Assembly (NCBI RefSeq): GCF_014647195.1
Contig: NZ_BMOS01000011.1
Coordinates: forward strand, 2,858 to 66,857
DNA from: Oceanobacillus indicireducens
GTDB taxonomy: Bacteria; Bacillota; Bacilli; Bacillales; Amphibacillaceae
Reading direction: 5' to 3'
Length of the DNA: 64,000 bases
Shown piece by piece: positions 43,541 to 53,685 of the stretch. Both the position numbers and the translations under genes were made by a program. The number at the start of each line of letters is the position of its first letter. Within the stretch, counting starts at the first letter, position 1. A model generated the notes under the pieces. It saw nothing but the letters and a program-made list of their open reading frames with translations. It made no database searches and was not told the DNA's origin.

Positions 43541-45424
43541 TTAGTTAGCAACTCTTGCTATATTCCCTTGTTCAATATAAACAAGCAAAATTGAAATGTC
43601 GGCTGGGTTTACGCCGGATATCCGGGATGCTTGCCCAACTGATAATGGCCGAATTCTCTTCAGCTTCTCTTTCGCTTCTGAAGCAAGGCCATTGATTTCG
43701 TCATAATCGATATCCTCAGGGATTTTCTTATCTTCCATCTTCATCATTCGCTCGACTTGTTCGTTCGACTTTTTAATATATCCTTCATATTTGATCCGAA
43801 TATAGACCTGTTCACGTGCTTCTTCATCTAATGCCTCGTTCGATTCAATTATTTGATCGATAAAGTTATAGTTTACTTCCGGACGTTTCAACAAGTCATA
43901 TGCATTTGTTGCATCTTTTAATGGTGTTGAATGGATTGTCTCAAGTAGATGATTCGCTTGTTCTGGTTTAATAATAATTTTTTTCAATCGTTTCAGCTCT
44001 TCTTTTACGAGTCGTTTCTTTTCCATTAATTTGTTATAGCGTTCTTCAGAGATCAAGCCGATTTCATAACCGATTTCTGTTAATCTCATATCCGCATTGT
44101 CATGACGGAGAAGCAAGCGATATTCGGCACGGGATGTTAATAAACGGTATGGTTCATTCGTCCCTTTTGTTACGAGGTCGTCAATAAGTACACCGATATA
44201 GCCCTGCGAACGGTCAAGAATAACGGGTTCTTTTCCAAGGACCTTTGAAGCAGCGTTAATTCCTGCCATTATTCCTTGACCAGCCGCCTCTTCATATCCG
44301 GATGTACCGTTAATTTGCCCAGCGGTAAAGAGACCTGGGATGCTCTTCGTTTCAAGTGTCGGCCATAATTGTGTTGGTGTGACGACATCATACTCAATTG
44401 CATAGCCTGGACGCATAATTTCTGCTTTCTCCAGTCCTGGGATTGTTTTAATCATTTCATACTGAATGTTTTCCGGTAGAGAAGTCGATAACCCTTGAAC
44501 ATAAACTTCTTCCGTATCTCTTCCTTCAGGTTCAAGGAAAATTTGATGACGGGGTTTATCGTCAAAACGGACAATTTTATCCTCGATCGATGGACAATAA
44601 CGTGCACCTGTCCCTCGCTTCACACCAGAATACATGGAGGAAAGTCCTAAATTATTGTTAATGATTCCATGTGTGTTTTCATTCGTGTGTGTTAACCAGC
44701 ATGGTAGCTGGTCGATAATTTTCGTCGTTGTTTCATAAGAGAAATTACGCGGATTCTCATCTCCTGGTTGAATTTCCGTTTTCGAGTAATCAATCGTATG
44801 ACTATTTACCCGTGGAGGGGTACCTGTTTTGAATCGCTTCAGTTTAAAACCAAGTTCCTCCAGATTTTCGGAAAGATTCACGGAAACACGCTGATTATTT
44901 GGACCACTTTCATATTCCAAATGACCCATTAATACTTTTCCGCGCATAAAAGTTCCTGTTGTAATGATAACTGCTTCAGCACGGTATTCCGCTTCCGTTT
45001 CCGTCACAACACCTTTACAAATACCGTCCTCAATGATTAGTGAATCAACCATTCCTTGACGAAGGGTTAAGTTTTCCTGATTCTCTACCAGTTTTCTCAT
45101 TTCCTTCATGTAGACGGTTTTGTCAGCTTGTGCCCGTAAAGCTTGTACAGCAGGTCCTTTTCTTGTATTTAACATTCGCATTTGAATGGATGCTTTATCA
45201 ATTACCTTCCCCATGACACCACCGAGGGCATCTATTTCGCGAACAACAATCCCTTTTGCCGGTCCGCCGATGGAAGGATTACATGGCATAAATGCAAGCA
45301 TATCAATATTAAGAGTTAGCATCAGCGTTTTTGCGCCTCTTTTTGCTGCAGCAACTGCCGCTTCAACCCCGGCATGGCCTGCCCCAACAACGATTATATC
45401 GTAATTTCCTGCGTTAAAACTCAT
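43541..45424 (-). CDS. mnmG: tRNA uridine-5-carboxymethylaminomethyl modification enzyme MnmG
   Basis: From ATG 45424 (AAAGGGTGA upstream), 627 residues: FAD-binding '[20 protein letters not shown]' at the start, '[10 protein letters not shown]' near 45, '[14 protein letters not shown]' near 270, '[17 protein letters not shown]' near 365, and the C-terminal helical domain that binds MnmE. With MnmE it modifies the wobble uridine of several tRNAs. A TTG at 45448 would add eight residues. A large intergenic repeat separates it from mnmE. Confidence 0.97.
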   Translation of the reverse strand: MSFNAGNYDIIVVGAGHAGVEAAVAAAKRGAKTLMLTLNIDMLAFMPCNPSIGGPAKGIVVREIDALGGVMGKVIDKASIQMRMLNTRKGPAVQALRAQADKTVYMKEMRKLVENQENLTLRQGMVDSLIIEDGICKGVVTETEAEYRAEAVIITTGTFMRGKVLMGHLEYESGPNNQRVSVNLSENLEELGFKLKRFKTGTPPRVNSHTIDYSKTEIQPGDENPRNFSYETTTKIIDQLPCWLTHTNENTHGIINNNLGLSSMYSGVKRGTGARYCPSIEDKIVRFDDKPRHQIFLEPEGRDTEEVYVQGLSTSLPENIQYEMIKTIPGLEKAEIMRPGYAIEYDVVTPTQLWPTLETKSIPGLFTAGQINGTSGYEEAAGQGIMAGINAASKVLGKEPVILDRSQGYIGVLIDDLVTKGTNEPYRLLTSRAEYRLLLRHDNADMRLTEIGYEIGLISEERYNKLMEKKRLVKEELKRLKKIIIKPEQANHLLETIHSTPLKDATNAYDLLKRPEVNYNFIDQIIESNEALDEEAREQVYIRIKYEGYIKKSNEQVERMMKMEDKKIPEDIDYDEINGLASEAKEKLKRIRPLSVGQASRISGVNPADISILLVYIEQGNIARVAN

Positions 45425-45446
45425 TTCATTCACCCTTTCTATGCTC

Positions 45447-45790
45447 AAAAGTGGAAGCGCCCTTGCAGGCTAAAAACGCGATTCGTTTCGCAACGCCTGG
45501 GACTGCGATTACTCGTCCCACCGAAGAGCGTTTGCACTAGCACATCCTGTGCGTCGTAGCGACGTACGGACTTCCTATTTTACCCGTACGAGATAAAGGA
45601 AACATGCCCCTTTAGGGGTCTGTTGAGCTTTAGCCCGTAATTAAGCGGCCTTCCTTTAGTTTCGAGCTGATGTTGAATTATCGCGTCATGAGGTGAAGGA
45701 AGTCTCGCTAGTCGCTGGGCGCTGGAACTGGACGTGGCCTAAAATATTTTCATCCACAATTGAACATTTATATGATTTTTATACTATCCT
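45447..45790 (-). repeat. Origin-type intergenic repeat between mnmE and mnmG
   Basis: Same family as the 50.0-kb copy and in the same direction: GCGCCCTTGCAG, AAAAACGCGA, CACTAGCACATCCTGTGCGT, then GAGATAAAGGAAACATGCCC, then GCTGGGCGCTGGAACTGGAC. TCATCCACA (45750-45758) is at the place where the other copies carry a DnaA-box-like sequence. It fills nearly all of the mnmE-mnmG gap, whose usual length in this family is short. Confidence 0.75.
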
Positions 45791-45802
45791 CTAAACAAGG
45801 TT

Positions 45803-47179
45803 TTATTTTCCTAAACAGAATTGAGAAAACAACTGGTCGATGAGACTGTCGCTTGCTGTATCTCCAACAATTTCACCTAAAATCTCCCACGTTCTCGTTA
45901 CATCAATCTGAACAATATCAAGTGGCATTCCTAGTTCAATTCCTTCCATGGCATCCTCAAGCGCCTGCTTTGCTTGCTTAAGGAGCTGGATATGGCGAAT
46001 ATTGGAGACATAAGTCATATCGCCTGTATCGATTTCACCTTCGAAAAAGGTTGACGCAATTGCTTTTTCTAACTTATCTACTCCTTCTTCCACTACTAAA
46101 GAAGTCGTAATTACTGGACGGTCTCCTGCTAATTCCTTCACCTTTTCGAGGTCAACTTTTTGTTCCAAATCGGTCTTATTGACGATTACAATATAATCAA
46201 GTCCTTGTACCGTTTCGAATAATTTCATATCCTCTTCTGTTAACTCTTCATTGAAGTTTAATACGAAAAGGATTAAATCCGATTCTTGCAATACTTGACG
46301 GGAACGCTCGACACCGATTTTTTCAACAATATCTTCTGTCTCTCTAATACCTGCAGTATCAACGAGACGAAGCGGTACACCGCGGACATTCACATATTCT
46401 TCAATTATATCACGAGTTGTTCCTGGAACATCGGTGACAATTGCTTTATTTTCCTGAACGAGGGTATTCATCAAAGAGGATTTTCCAACGTTTGGACGGC
46501 CTATGATCGCAGTAGCAATCCCTTCACGGAGTATTTTCCCTTGATTGGCCACTTCAAGCAGCTCATTGATCCGCTTGTGGACTTCTCTTGAATTCGTCCG
46601 CATCATTTCATGACTCATCTCTTCAACATCATCATATTCCGGATAATCGATATTTACTTCCACATGAGCAACGGTTTCGAGAAGTTCCTGACGTAATTCA
46701 GTAATCAGTTTCGATAATCTCCCGTCCATTTGCTTCACTGCAACAGACATTGCTTTATCTGTTTTCGCGCGGATCAAGTCCATGACAGCTTCCGCTTGCG
46801 ATAAATCTATTCTTCCATTAAGAAAAGCACGTTTTGTAAATTCCCCAGGCTCTGCCAGACGTGCTCCTTTTGACAATATAATATCTAATACTTTATTAAC
46901 TGCTACCATTCCACCATGGCAATTGATTTCTACTATATCTTCACGCGTAAAAGTTTTCGGTGCCCGCATAACAGAAACCATTACTTCATCTACAATGTCG
47001 CGCGTGTCAGGGTCGACAATTCTCCCATAATTAATTGTATGGGTTGCTATCTCACGAAGATCCTTACCTGTAAAAAGTTCATTTGTGATGGTGATTGCTT
47101 CCGGCCCGCTCAAACGCACGATCGCAATTGCACCTTCTCCAATTGGTGTTGAAATCGCAGTAATTGTATCTGTCGTCAT
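45803..47179 (-). CDS. mnmE: tRNA modification GTPase MnmE
   Basis: From ATG 47179 behind TTGGAGGTG, 458 residues: an N-terminal tetrahydrofolate-binding domain ('[20 protein letters not shown]'), a helical domain, the inserted G domain with G1 '[12 protein letters not shown]', '[10 protein letters not shown]' and 'DTAGIRET', and the C-terminal 'FSQFCLGK' whose cysteine is catalytic. It works with MnmG. A DnaA-box group lies upstream, as I recall for thdF in B. subtilis. Confidence 0.97.
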   Translation of the reverse strand: MTTDTITAISTPIGEGAIAIVRLSGPEAITITNELFTGKDLREIATHTINYGRIVDPDTRDIVDEVMVSVMRAPKTFTREDIVEINCHGGMVAVNKVLDIILSKGARLAEPGEFTKRAFLNGRIDLSQAEAVMDLIRAKTDKAMSVAVKQMDGRLSKLITELRQELLETVAHVEVNIDYPEYDDVEEMSHEMMRTNSREVHKRINELLEVANQGKILREGIATAIIGRPNVGKSSLMNTLVQENKAIVTDVPGTTRDIIEEYVNVRGVPLRLVDTAGIRETEDIVEKIGVERSRQVLQESDLILFVLNFNEELTEEDMKLFETVQGLDYIVIVNKTDLEQKVDLEKVKELAGDRPVITTSLVVEEGVDKLEKAIASTFFEGEIDTGDMTYVSNIRHIQLLKQAKQALEDAMEGIELGMPLDIVQIDVTRTWEILGEIVGDTASDSLIDQLFSQFCLGK

Positions 47180-47275
47180 TGCTACACCTCCAACTAGTTT
47201 TATCATTAAATTAGTGCACTATCTAGTAAACGTCACTAACAAAAAAGAATAACACAAATCACCAAGAAAATAAAG

Positions 47276-47343
47276 TTATCCACATCAACTTTTCTTGGAT
47301 GATAACGCTTTGAAGTTATTGCATACTATCCACATGTGGATAA
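47276..47343. promoter_or_regulatory. DnaA boxes upstream of mnmE
   Basis: TTATCCACA (47276-47284), CTATCCACA (47326-47334) and TGTGGATAA (47335-47343). The last two form the palindrome TATCCACATGTGGATA, which also occurs after dnaN. The equivalent B. subtilis region is a DnaA-binding site outside oriC, as I recall. Confidence 0.75.
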
Positions 47344-47350
47344 TCAAATT

Positions 47351-47377
47351 GGGACAAATGCTCTGACCCCATGTCCC
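47351..47377. repeat. GGGACA palindromic repeat
   Basis: GGGACAAATGCTCTGACCCC with closing ATGTCCC, between the jag terminator and the DnaA boxes. Confidence 0.8.
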
Positions 47378-47393
47378 AATTTTTAAGGCATAA

Positions 47394-47421
47394 AAAAATC
47401 ACCCTGTTTTCAAGGGTGATT
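47394..47421 (-). terminator. Terminator of rnpA-yidC-jag
   Basis: AATCACCCT pairs with AGGGTGATT followed by a run of T on the minus strand, just after the jag stop. Confidence 0.88.
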
Positions 47422-47435
47422 GCAGGTTTATTTAT

Positions 47436-48050
47436 TTATGGTTTGATCACAATATGCCGGTGTGGTTCCTGTCCATCGGAATAGGTTGTGATGCCATCTG
47501 ATTCTTGGAGTGCGCTATGAATGATTTTTCTTTCAAAAGCTGGCATCGGTTCGAGTGCGACTTTTTTATTTAAGCGTTTCGCTTTATCCGCCATTTTATG
47601 GGCGAGCGATTCAAGCGTTTCGCGTCTGCGCTCTCGGTACCCTTCCGCATCCAAGGTTACGGTATAATATGTTTCTTTCTGTTTATTGATTGCAAGATGA
47701 GCTAAATACTGTAAGGCATTGAGTGTTTGTCCGCGTTTCCCAATGAGAATTGCGATATTTTCGCCATCCATTTGGAAAGTTACATGATTCTCTTCTACCG
47801 TTGATGTAATTTCAACGTTAACATTCATATTTCTTGTAACTTCTTTCAAGAAATTCTCCGTTTCCTTAATTGGATCTAGTTTTACCTTAACTTTAACGAT
47901 TGCCGGCTTTGCTCCAATTAAACCAAGAATTCCTTTTCTACCTTCATCGATAATCTCAATTTCAACACGGTCCTCAGTCGTGTCTAACTGCTGTAGAGCT
48001 GATTGTACAGCTTCTTCAACTGTTGAACCGCTAGCAGTTATTTCTCTCAC
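47436..48050 (-). CDS. jag: RNA-binding protein Jag (KhpB/SpoIIIJ-associated)
   Basis: The 204-residue protein has the Jag-N domain ('REITASGSTVEEAVQSALQQ' to 'KGILGLIGAKPAIVKVKVK'), a KH domain ('GENIAILIGKRGQTLNALQY' near 95-115) and an R3H domain ('MADKAKRLNKKVALEPMPAF', then 'ERKIIHSALQE'). It is a small RNA-binding protein that pairs with KhpA in many Firmicutes. It overlaps yidC by four bases. Confidence 0.96.
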   Translation of the reverse strand: MREITASGSTVEEAVQSALQQLDTTEDRVEIEIIDEGRKGILGLIGAKPAIVKVKVKLDPIKETENFLKEVTRNMNVNVEITSTVEENHVTFQMDGENIAILIGKRGQTLNALQYLAHLAINKQKETYYTVTLDAEGYRERRRETLESLAHKMADKAKRLNKKVALEPMPAFERKIIHSALQESDGITTYSDGQEPHRHIVIKP

Positions 48051-48829
48051 TTTTTGTCTCCTCCAGTATCGGTATTCGTCATCATTGGTTTATTGATTAG
48101 TAATGTTTGTAAAACCATAAAGATATTACCTGTTACCCAGTATAGCGCAAGTGCTGCTGGGAAGAAGAACGACATAACACCAATCATGATTGGCATCATA
48201 TAAAGCATTAAATTCATTTGCATCGCCATTTGTGGATTCTGCGATGCTGCTGTATTTGTTGACATCATTATCTTTTGCTGGAGGAATGTGAATCCAGCAA
48301 CGAGAAATGGTAAAACATAGTCTGGTGAACCGAGTTCGAACCATAAGAAATTGTACTGACTGATTTCTGTTGTCCGTCTGATTGCATGGAACATCGCAAT
48401 TAAGACTGGCATTTGAACAAAAATTGGTAAACACCCTGCCAGCGGATTCACACCATTTCGCTGGAACAGCTCCATCGTTTCCTGCTGTAATTTTTGTTGG
48501 GTGTTAGCATCTTTTGAACTGTATTTTTTCTGCAGCTCTTGCAATTTCGGTTGAATTTCCTGCATTGCTTTTGAACTTTTTATTTGTTTTATACTTAATG
48601 GTAAAATTAATAGACGAATTAATATAGTAACGATAATAATTGAAAGACCATAACTATTATTGAAGATTTCAGCTAATTTTATGATGACCCATGAAAGCGG
48701 ATATACAAAAATCGTGTTCCAAATTCCTTCACTTTCTGCAGTGATTGGTTGATCGATTTCATTACAGCCTGCAAGCATCAACGCAAGTCCAATCATGGCA
48801 AATAGCAGTATATATTTTTTGCGCAACAT
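48047..48829 (-). CDS. yidC: Membrane protein insertase YidC (SpoIIIJ type)
   Basis: The 260-residue protein has a lipoprotein signal with lipobox LAGC near residue 22, then the YidC core with about five membrane segments. 'PLSIKQIKSSKAMQEIQPKL' contains the conserved positive groove region and 'GCLPIFVQMPVLIAMFHAI' the next helix. It inserts membrane proteins and, in spore formers, the SpoIIIJ paralog is needed for forespore development. Operon rpmH-rnpA-yidC-jag as in B. subtilis. Confidence 0.96.
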   Translation of the reverse strand: MLRKKYILLFAMIGLALMLAGCNEIDQPITAESEGIWNTIFVYPLSWVIIKLAEIFNNSYGLSIIIVTILIRLLILPLSIKQIKSSKAMQEIQPKLQELQKKYSSKDANTQQKLQQETMELFQRNGVNPLAGCLPIFVQMPVLIAMFHAIRRTTEISQYNFLWFELGSPDYVLPFLVAGFTFLQQKIMMSTNTAASQNPQMAMQMNLMLYMMPIMIGVMSFFFPAALALYWVTGNIFMVLQTLLINKPMMTNTDTGGDKK

Positions 48830-48910
48830 TTTTCCTCCTTAGCATGTACGTGAAACTCTATTTGCTATTTTATCCTAATTGCGAATAAGATTCTATGTTT
48901 AACTTGTTTT

Positions 48911-49255
48911 TTATTTATTTTTCAAAAGTCGCTGCTTATATAATAAATGGCTTAAACTTTTCTTCATTTCATAGAAGCCCATATTTTTCGTAGGTTGCCT
49001 CGCAATAATGACCATATCTACTGTCGGTTTAATGTCTGCTTCCAGTTCATGGAAGGCTTGGCGCAAATAGCGTTTAATCTGATTTCTTTTCACGGCATTA
49101 CCGATTTTTTTCCCGACAGATAGGCCAATCCGAAAGTGTTCTTGTCCCGGTTTTTCGGCATAATAAATGACAAGCTGACGGTTTGCGAATGATTTTCCGT
49201 GCTTGAATATGTATTGAAATTCGTTATTTTTTTTAATCCGATATGCTTTTTTCAT
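48911..49255 (-). CDS. rnpA: Ribonuclease P protein component
   Basis: The 114-residue basic protein has the RNR motif region '[20 protein letters not shown]' and begins '[20 protein letters not shown]'. It assists the P RNA in processing tRNA 5' ends. Located between rpmH and yidC as always in Bacilli. Confidence 0.98.
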   Translation of the reverse strand: MKKAYRIKKNNEFQYIFKHGKSFANRQLVIYYAEKPGQEHFRIGLSVGKKIGNAVKRNQIKRYLRQAFHELEADIKPTVDMVIIARQPTKNMGFYEMKKSLSHLLYKQRLLKNK

Positions 49256-49343
49256 TACACTTCACCTTTATTGCTCTCTAGCTTGTCTTATATTTATGAA
49301 GCACTCTTTTAAGGAAGTCCTTAAACGAGCGCTTCCACTTTTC

Positions 49344-49371
49344 TAATAAAAAAACCACTGATTTGTCAGTG
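49344..49371 (-). terminator. Hairpin between rpmH and rnpA
   Basis: CCACTGA pairs with TCAGTGG followed by seven T residues, directly after the rpmH stop; it probably reduces transcription into rnpA. Confidence 0.85.
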
Positions 49372-49373
49372 GC

Positions 49374-49508
49374 TTATGCGGATAATACTTTTCTTCCTTT
49401 GCGACGGCGACGTGCTAAAACTTTACGTCCATTTTTTGTAGCCATACGTGCACGGAAGCCATGTACTTTTTTACGCTTACGGTTACTTGGTTGGTATGTT
49501 CTTTTCAT
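49374..49508 (-). CDS. rpmH: 50S ribosomal protein L34
   Basis: The 44-residue protein reads [18 protein letters not shown], then '[20 protein letters not shown]' and ends LSA, the full L34 sequence. The ATG at 49508 follows AGGGAGGTG. Upstream of it lies the oriC DnaA-box region, the standard rpmH-dnaA order. Confidence 0.98.
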   Translation of the reverse strand: MKRTYQPSNRKRKKVHGFRARMATKNGRKVLARRRRKGRKVLSA

Positions 49509-49691
49509 TTACTGCACCTCCCTAGGGATTCTAATATCTAAAGTTTAATTTTTAACTAATCCAGTAGACGGTCTTACTAATTATACGTAATACATATACC
49601 TCATGTCAACATTAAATTTTTCACGCTCTTCCTCACTTCATTTCCACTTGTTATATAACACAAAAAACCGCATTTATAACCTACCAACAAC

Positions 49692-50020
49692 TTATACACA
49701 CCCTTGATTTTCAACCAACCAGATTATTCGACGACTATCGACAATTTACTCACATGATAAACGCATGTTGATACTTTTTTATAAACATGCAGGGAGTTAT
49801 GTGGATAACTATCGAAAACCCATTGCACCATTAGTTTTTATTTGGTATTATTATTATGTTTTCTTCTGTGGAAAACTAATTACACTTATTTTTTATTCAC
49901 AGGCTGTGGATATCTTTGTGGATAGTCATTCACAGCTTCTTTATTATTTTTTCCACAGAATTGTGGATATAGTTTATAAATCATGCTAAACTTTAAGGAC
50001 TACATATTCATTCATCCACA
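49692..50020. other. oriC: oriC, DnaA-box cluster upstream of dnaA
   Basis: The region has DnaA boxes in both orientations: exact TGTGGATAA at 49800-49808; one-mismatch copies at 49692 (TTATACACA), 49867, 49893, 49905, 49917, 49949, 49962 and 50012; and weaker ones such as 49926. Flanks are strongly AT-rich. This equals the incA/incB part of the bipartite Bacillus origin. The space from 49509 to 49690 is AT-rich with no gene. A repeat element follows at 50031. Confidence 0.88.
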
Positions 50021-50030
50021 GGCTTTTTTA

Positions 50031-50470
50031 GAACAAAGGCGCAAGCGCCCTTGCAGGTTAAAAACGCGACGTCCTGTCGCAACACCTGCACTAGCACATC
50101 CTGTGCGTCGTAGCAACGTACAAACTGTGCCTCCTAGGATAGGAGGTAGTTCGATGTTGCCCCAGGACGGGGCGAATTTAATCGGACTTCCCCTTTACCG
50201 GAATGAGATAAAGGAAACATGCCCCTTTAGGGGTATGCCGATGTTGGGACTTGGCCCGTTCTTAGTCGGCCTTCCTTTTCTCTCTGAGTGGACGTTGAAC
50301 TTCACCACAAGGGTATAACGGCGACTAACCCTCACAAAGACCACTCGGCAAGTCTTCTTTATCGATTGGAGGAGTGTGAAGTTTGATAGTTGCTGGGCGC
50401 AGAGCGGACGTGGCTAGCTCTGGATATCTAAGTTACCCACAGCCATTATATCTTTTAGTTTCCTATGTAT
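50031..50470 (-). repeat. Origin-type intergenic repeat between oriC boxes and dnaA
   Basis: The longest copy, about 440 bases: GAACAAAGGCGCAAGCGCCC at one end; internal small hairpins such as CTCCTAGGATAGGAG and GCCCCTTTAGGGG; then GAGTGTGAAGTTTGATAG, GGACGTGGCTAGC, a TTACCCACA (50433-50441) and AGTTTCCTAT at the other end. It matches the 57.5-kb copy in inverted orientation. It carries a 111-codon open frame that I take as chance. It separates the upstream oriC boxes from dnaA. Confidence 0.8.
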
Positions 50471-50595
50471 CTAAAAAGATTGGCATTCACCTCCTTTTTT
50501 TACTGCCAGTTTGGCAATTAAGGGAGGCTATTTTAACCTGTCTACAAAATCTACTACTATATAACCTATCAACTCAGAAAGGAGTGAATTCCCAA

Positions 50596-51942
50596 TTGGA
50601 AAATATTGAAGAGCTGTGGCAAGCTGCGTTAGAAAAAATTGAAGAAAAGGTCAGTAAGCCAAGTTTTGATACATGGTTGAAAAATACAGAAGCCGTAGAG
50701 CTAAACCAGACAACTTTGATTGTATCTGCACCGAATGAATTTGCGAGAGATTGGCTAGAAAACCAATATACGAATGTCATTAATGAAGTGTTGGAAGAAG
50801 TAACTGGATCAAGACTTGAAACAAAGTTCATTATTCCTGATCCTTCACCACCTGCAGAAGAAGCTAAACAAACAAGACAAGAATCAACTTCACCTTCGAA
50901 CCACAATGACTTTCCTAACTCCATGCTGAATGAAAAGTATACATTTGATACATTTGTAATTGGAGCTGGGAACCGGTTCGCGCATGCTGCTTCCCTAGCT
51001 GTAGCTGAAGCTCCTGCGAAAGCTTATAACCCGCTGTTTATATACGGTGGAGTTGGGCTTGGGAAAACCCATTTAATGCATGCAATTGGCCACTATGTAA
51101 GAGAGCATAATCCTGATGCGAAGGTTGCCTATGTCACTTCTGAGAAATTCACGAACGAATTCATCAATGCAATCATGGATAATAAATCGAATGCCTTCCG
51201 CAATAAATATCGAAATATTGATGTCCTATTAATAGATGATATTCAATTTATTGCTGGAAAAGAATCAACTCAAGAAGAATTTTTCCATACGTTTAATGCA
51301 TTACATGAAGAAAGTAAGCAAATTATCATCTCTAGTGACCGTCCACCGAAAGAAATTCCGACATTGGAAGACAGGTTGCGTTCCCGCTTTGAATGGGGCC
51401 TCATAACAGATATAACCCCACCGGATCTCGAGACGAGAATCGCAATTCTAAATAAAAAGGCAAAAGCAGAAGGGCTTGAAATACCGAACGAAGTCATGCT
51501 TTATATTGCAAATCAAATCAATACGAACATCCGTGAATTAGAAGGTGCATTGATACGTGTCGTTGCCTATTCTTCTCTTGTCAATCAAGATATTGATGCA
51601 GCCCTTGCCGCAGAAGCATTGAAAGATATTATTCCTAGCAATAAGCCAAAAGAAATTACCGTAGAAGGAATTCAAGAAATCGTTTCAAGGAAATATAACA
51701 TTCGTATGGAAGACTTTGCTGCGAAGAAACGGACAAAATCAATCGCTTTTCCAAGGCAAATTGCCATGTATCTCTCAAGAGAAATGACTGATCTTTCTTT
51801 ACCGAAAATTGGAGACGAGTTTGGGGGGCGTGATCATACAACTGTTATACATGCCCATGAAAAGATTTCAAAAATGATTGCAGATGATACTTCTTTCAGT
51901 CAAGAAATCGATGAAATAATAGAAACGATCAAATCAATTTAA
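50596..51942 (+). CDS. dnaA: Chromosomal replication initiator DnaA
   Basis: From TTG 50596 (AAAGGAG 11 bases upstream) 448 residues. Domain I starts '[19 protein letters not shown]'; linker II is about residues 85-110. The AAA+ domain III has Walker A '[15 protein letters not shown]' near 150, Walker B '[10 protein letters not shown]' near 215 and an arginine finger region '[12 protein letters not shown]'. Domain IV ends with '[16 protein letters not shown]', the box-binding motif. The frame is open further upstream into the repeat, but only the TTG gives the family N-terminus and a ribosome site. Confidence 0.98.
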   Translation: MENIEELWQAALEKIEEKVSKPSFDTWLKNTEAVELNQTTLIVSAPNEFARDWLENQYTNVINEVLEEVTGSRLETKFIIPDPSPPAEEAKQTRQESTSPSNHNDFPNSMLNEKYTFDTFVIGAGNRFAHAASLAVAEAPAKAYNPLFIYGGVGLGKTHLMHAIGHYVREHNPDAKVAYVTSEKFTNEFINAIMDNKSNAFRNKYRNIDVLLIDDIQFIAGKESTQEEFFHTFNALHEESKQIIISSDRPPKEIPTLEDRLRSRFEWGLITDITPPDLETRIAILNKKAKAEGLEIPNEVMLYIANQINTNIRELEGALIRVVAYSSLVNQDIDAALAAEALKDIIPSNKPKEITVEGIQEIVSRKYNIRMEDFAAKKRTKSIAFPRQIAMYLSREMTDLSLPKIGDEFGGRDHTTVIHAHEKISKMIADDTSFSQEIDEIIETIKSI

Positions 51943-52034
51943 CGGGATACCTGTGTATACTGTTTATAAGCTTTCACAATTATAAACAGATTGTCAACAT
52001 GTGCAAAACTATACGAAACAAGATATCAAGATAC

Positions 52035-52105
52035 TTATCCACATATCAACAGGCCTTATTACTATTATTACTGTTTTTTATAATAAATAATATATATAGA
52101 GAGAA
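52035..52105. other. oriC: oriC unwinding region between dnaA and dnaN
   Basis: An exact TTATCCACA at 52035-52043 is followed by a short GC patch (AGGCC), then TTATTACTATTATTACTG, which on the other strand reads as TAG/TAA triplets, like DnaA-trios. TTTTTTATAATAAATAATA then gives an easily melted tract. This is the arrangement of the Bacillus incC/DUE region. The rest of 51943-52127 is AT-rich, with degenerate boxes only. Confidence 0.85.
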
Positions 52106-52127
52106 CTTCCGCTAGGAGGATAAATTC

Positions 52128-53264
52128 ATGAAATTTACAATCAAACGAGATTTATTAATAACTGCTGTTCAAGATGTAATGAAAGCAATCTCTGCACGAC
52201 CTGTCATTCCAATTCTTTCTGGAATGAAAATTGAAGCAAGCATTCACGGTATTACATTAACAGGAAGTGATTCCGATATTTCGATCGAATCTTTTATTCC
52301 TAGTGAAGAAAATGGAAATGTAAATGTTGAAAACATTGAACCTGGAATAATTGTGCTTCAAGCGAGATATTTCCCTGATATTGTAAGGAAATTACCACAA
52401 GATACAGTAGACTTCATTGTAGAAGAAAACTATCAAGTAAAAATCAGTTCAGGTAAATCAGAATTTACGCTTGTTGGTCAAAATGCAGAAGAATATCCGC
52501 ATCTTCCAAGACTTGAAGCAGAGACAAGTTTTGAAATGCCGATTCCTTTATTTAAAAATATGATCAAACAGACTGTATTTGCTGTATCAACGATGGAAAC
52601 ACGTCCAATATTAACTGGTGTAAATATTAAATTAGAGAATAATGAACTTACTTTCACGGCAACAGACAGTCACCGCTTAGCAATGCGAAAAACAGCTATT
52701 GAAGCGGCTGAAGTTGAGTTTCATAATGTGGTTGTACCTGGAAAAAGTTTAAATGAATTAAATAAAATCTTGGATGATACCGAAGAGACCGTTGAAATCA
52801 ATGTAACGAATAACCAAATTCTTTTCAGGACGAAGCATTTAAGTTTCCTCTCTCGTTTGCTTGATGGAAATTATCCGGAAACTTCCCGACTTATCCCAGA
52901 AGAAAGAAAAACAAGAATCGCCGTGAATACAAAAGAATTATTAAATACAATCGATAGAGCTTCTCTACTTGCAAGAGAAGAAAGAAATAATGTCGTTAAA
53001 CTTACAACACAAGGAAGTTCCATTGTAGAAATTACAAGTAACTCACCGGAAGTAGGAAATGTTCATGAGGAAATTGTTGTAGAAACGATTGAAGGAGAAG
53101 AATTGAAGATCTCTTTCAGCTCGAAATATATGATGGACGCACTAAAATCAATGGAATATGATGAAGTGATTATCGACTTTACTGGAGCTATGCGCCCATT
53201 TGTAATCATTCCAAAAGAAGATGACTCGATTTTACAATTAATTTTACCAGTCCGGACCTATTAA
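52128..53264 (+). CDS. dnaN: DNA polymerase III beta clamp
   Basis: The 378-residue protein starts MKFTIKRDLLITAVQDVMKA and has the three repeated clamp domains ('PVIPILSGMKIEA', 'FTATDSHRLAMRKT' near 180, 'RPFVIIPKEDDSILQLILPV' at the end). It is the sliding clamp for replication and repair, as a dimer. ATG 52128 follows GGAGGATAAATTC. A palindromic hairpin containing two DnaA boxes ends the gene. Confidence 0.98.
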   Translation: MKFTIKRDLLITAVQDVMKAISARPVIPILSGMKIEASIHGITLTGSDSDISIESFIPSEENGNVNVENIEPGIIVLQARYFPDIVRKLPQDTVDFIVEENYQVKISSGKSEFTLVGQNAEEYPHLPRLEAETSFEMPIPLFKNMIKQTVFAVSTMETRPILTGVNIKLENNELTFTATDSHRLAMRKTAIEAAEVEFHNVVVPGKSLNELNKILDDTEETVEINVTNNQILFRTKHLSFLSRLLDGNYPETSRLIPEERKTRIAVNTKELLNTIDRASLLAREERNNVVKLTTQGSSIVEITSNSPEVGNVHEEIVVETIEGEELKISFSSKYMMDALKSMEYDEVIIDFTGAMRPFVIIPKEDDSILQLILPVRTY

Positions 53265-53282
53265 TTTCATAAAGACTAAGTG

Positions 53283-53318
53283 AAAAAACTCTTATCCACA
53301 TGTGGATAAGAGTTTTTT
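53283..53318. terminator. Perfect palindromic terminator containing two DnaA boxes
   Basis: Positions 53283-53300 and 53301-53318 are exact reverse complements. The centre is TTATCCACATGTGGATAA, two exact DnaA boxes head to head; the outer part is A6/T6, which makes a rho-independent terminator in either direction. It lies 19 bases after the dnaN stop. Confidence 0.8.
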
Positions 53319-53323
53319 CTAAC

Positions 53324-53506
53324 TTGAACAAAAGCGCAAGTGATGATACAAGCTTTGCGCAGTACCGAACTTTATAATCCTTCAATGGAAAATTTGCCGA
53401 ACGTCTATGTAAAGCTTAGTGATATTTATAATCTTCGTGAAGAAAGTCAACATCAGCTGAAGAAAAATAAGTTTGTACCTGGATAGACACCCGCACCTTT
53501 GTTCAA
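53324..53506 (+). repeat. Decayed origin-type intergenic repeat
   Basis: TTGCCGA, GCTTAGT, TTCGTGAAGAAAGTCAACAT, GTTTGTAC and CACCTTTGTTC align in order with the 57.5-kb copy (same orientation), with many changes. The outer ends TTGAACAAA and TTTGTTCAA are inverted. With the terminator it occupies most of the 420-base gap between dnaN and yaaA; 53507-53685 shows no other gene. Confidence 0.55.
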
Positions 53507-53685
53507 TTTAAAACAAAAAATAAGCCATTTTGAGAAGTTTTTGCCCCTCCCCAGTGGATTACCTTTCAAAATGGTGAAAACTTTAGTAAAATAGGTTTAT
53601 AGAGTTTTTAACGGTAAATACTAAAACTAACAAGTCTTTTACAGGAAATACTATTCCATTTTTTCCCATAAGACGAAAAGAAAAC

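Noticed and set aside
49983-50318. 111-codon ORF inside the repeat before dnaA
   Set aside because: It has no ribosome site, the frame is not kept in the other repeat copies, and the composition follows the repeat.
50383-50595. N-terminal extension of dnaA
   Set aside because: The open frame runs into the repeat; the family N-terminus and ribosome site place the start at 50596.
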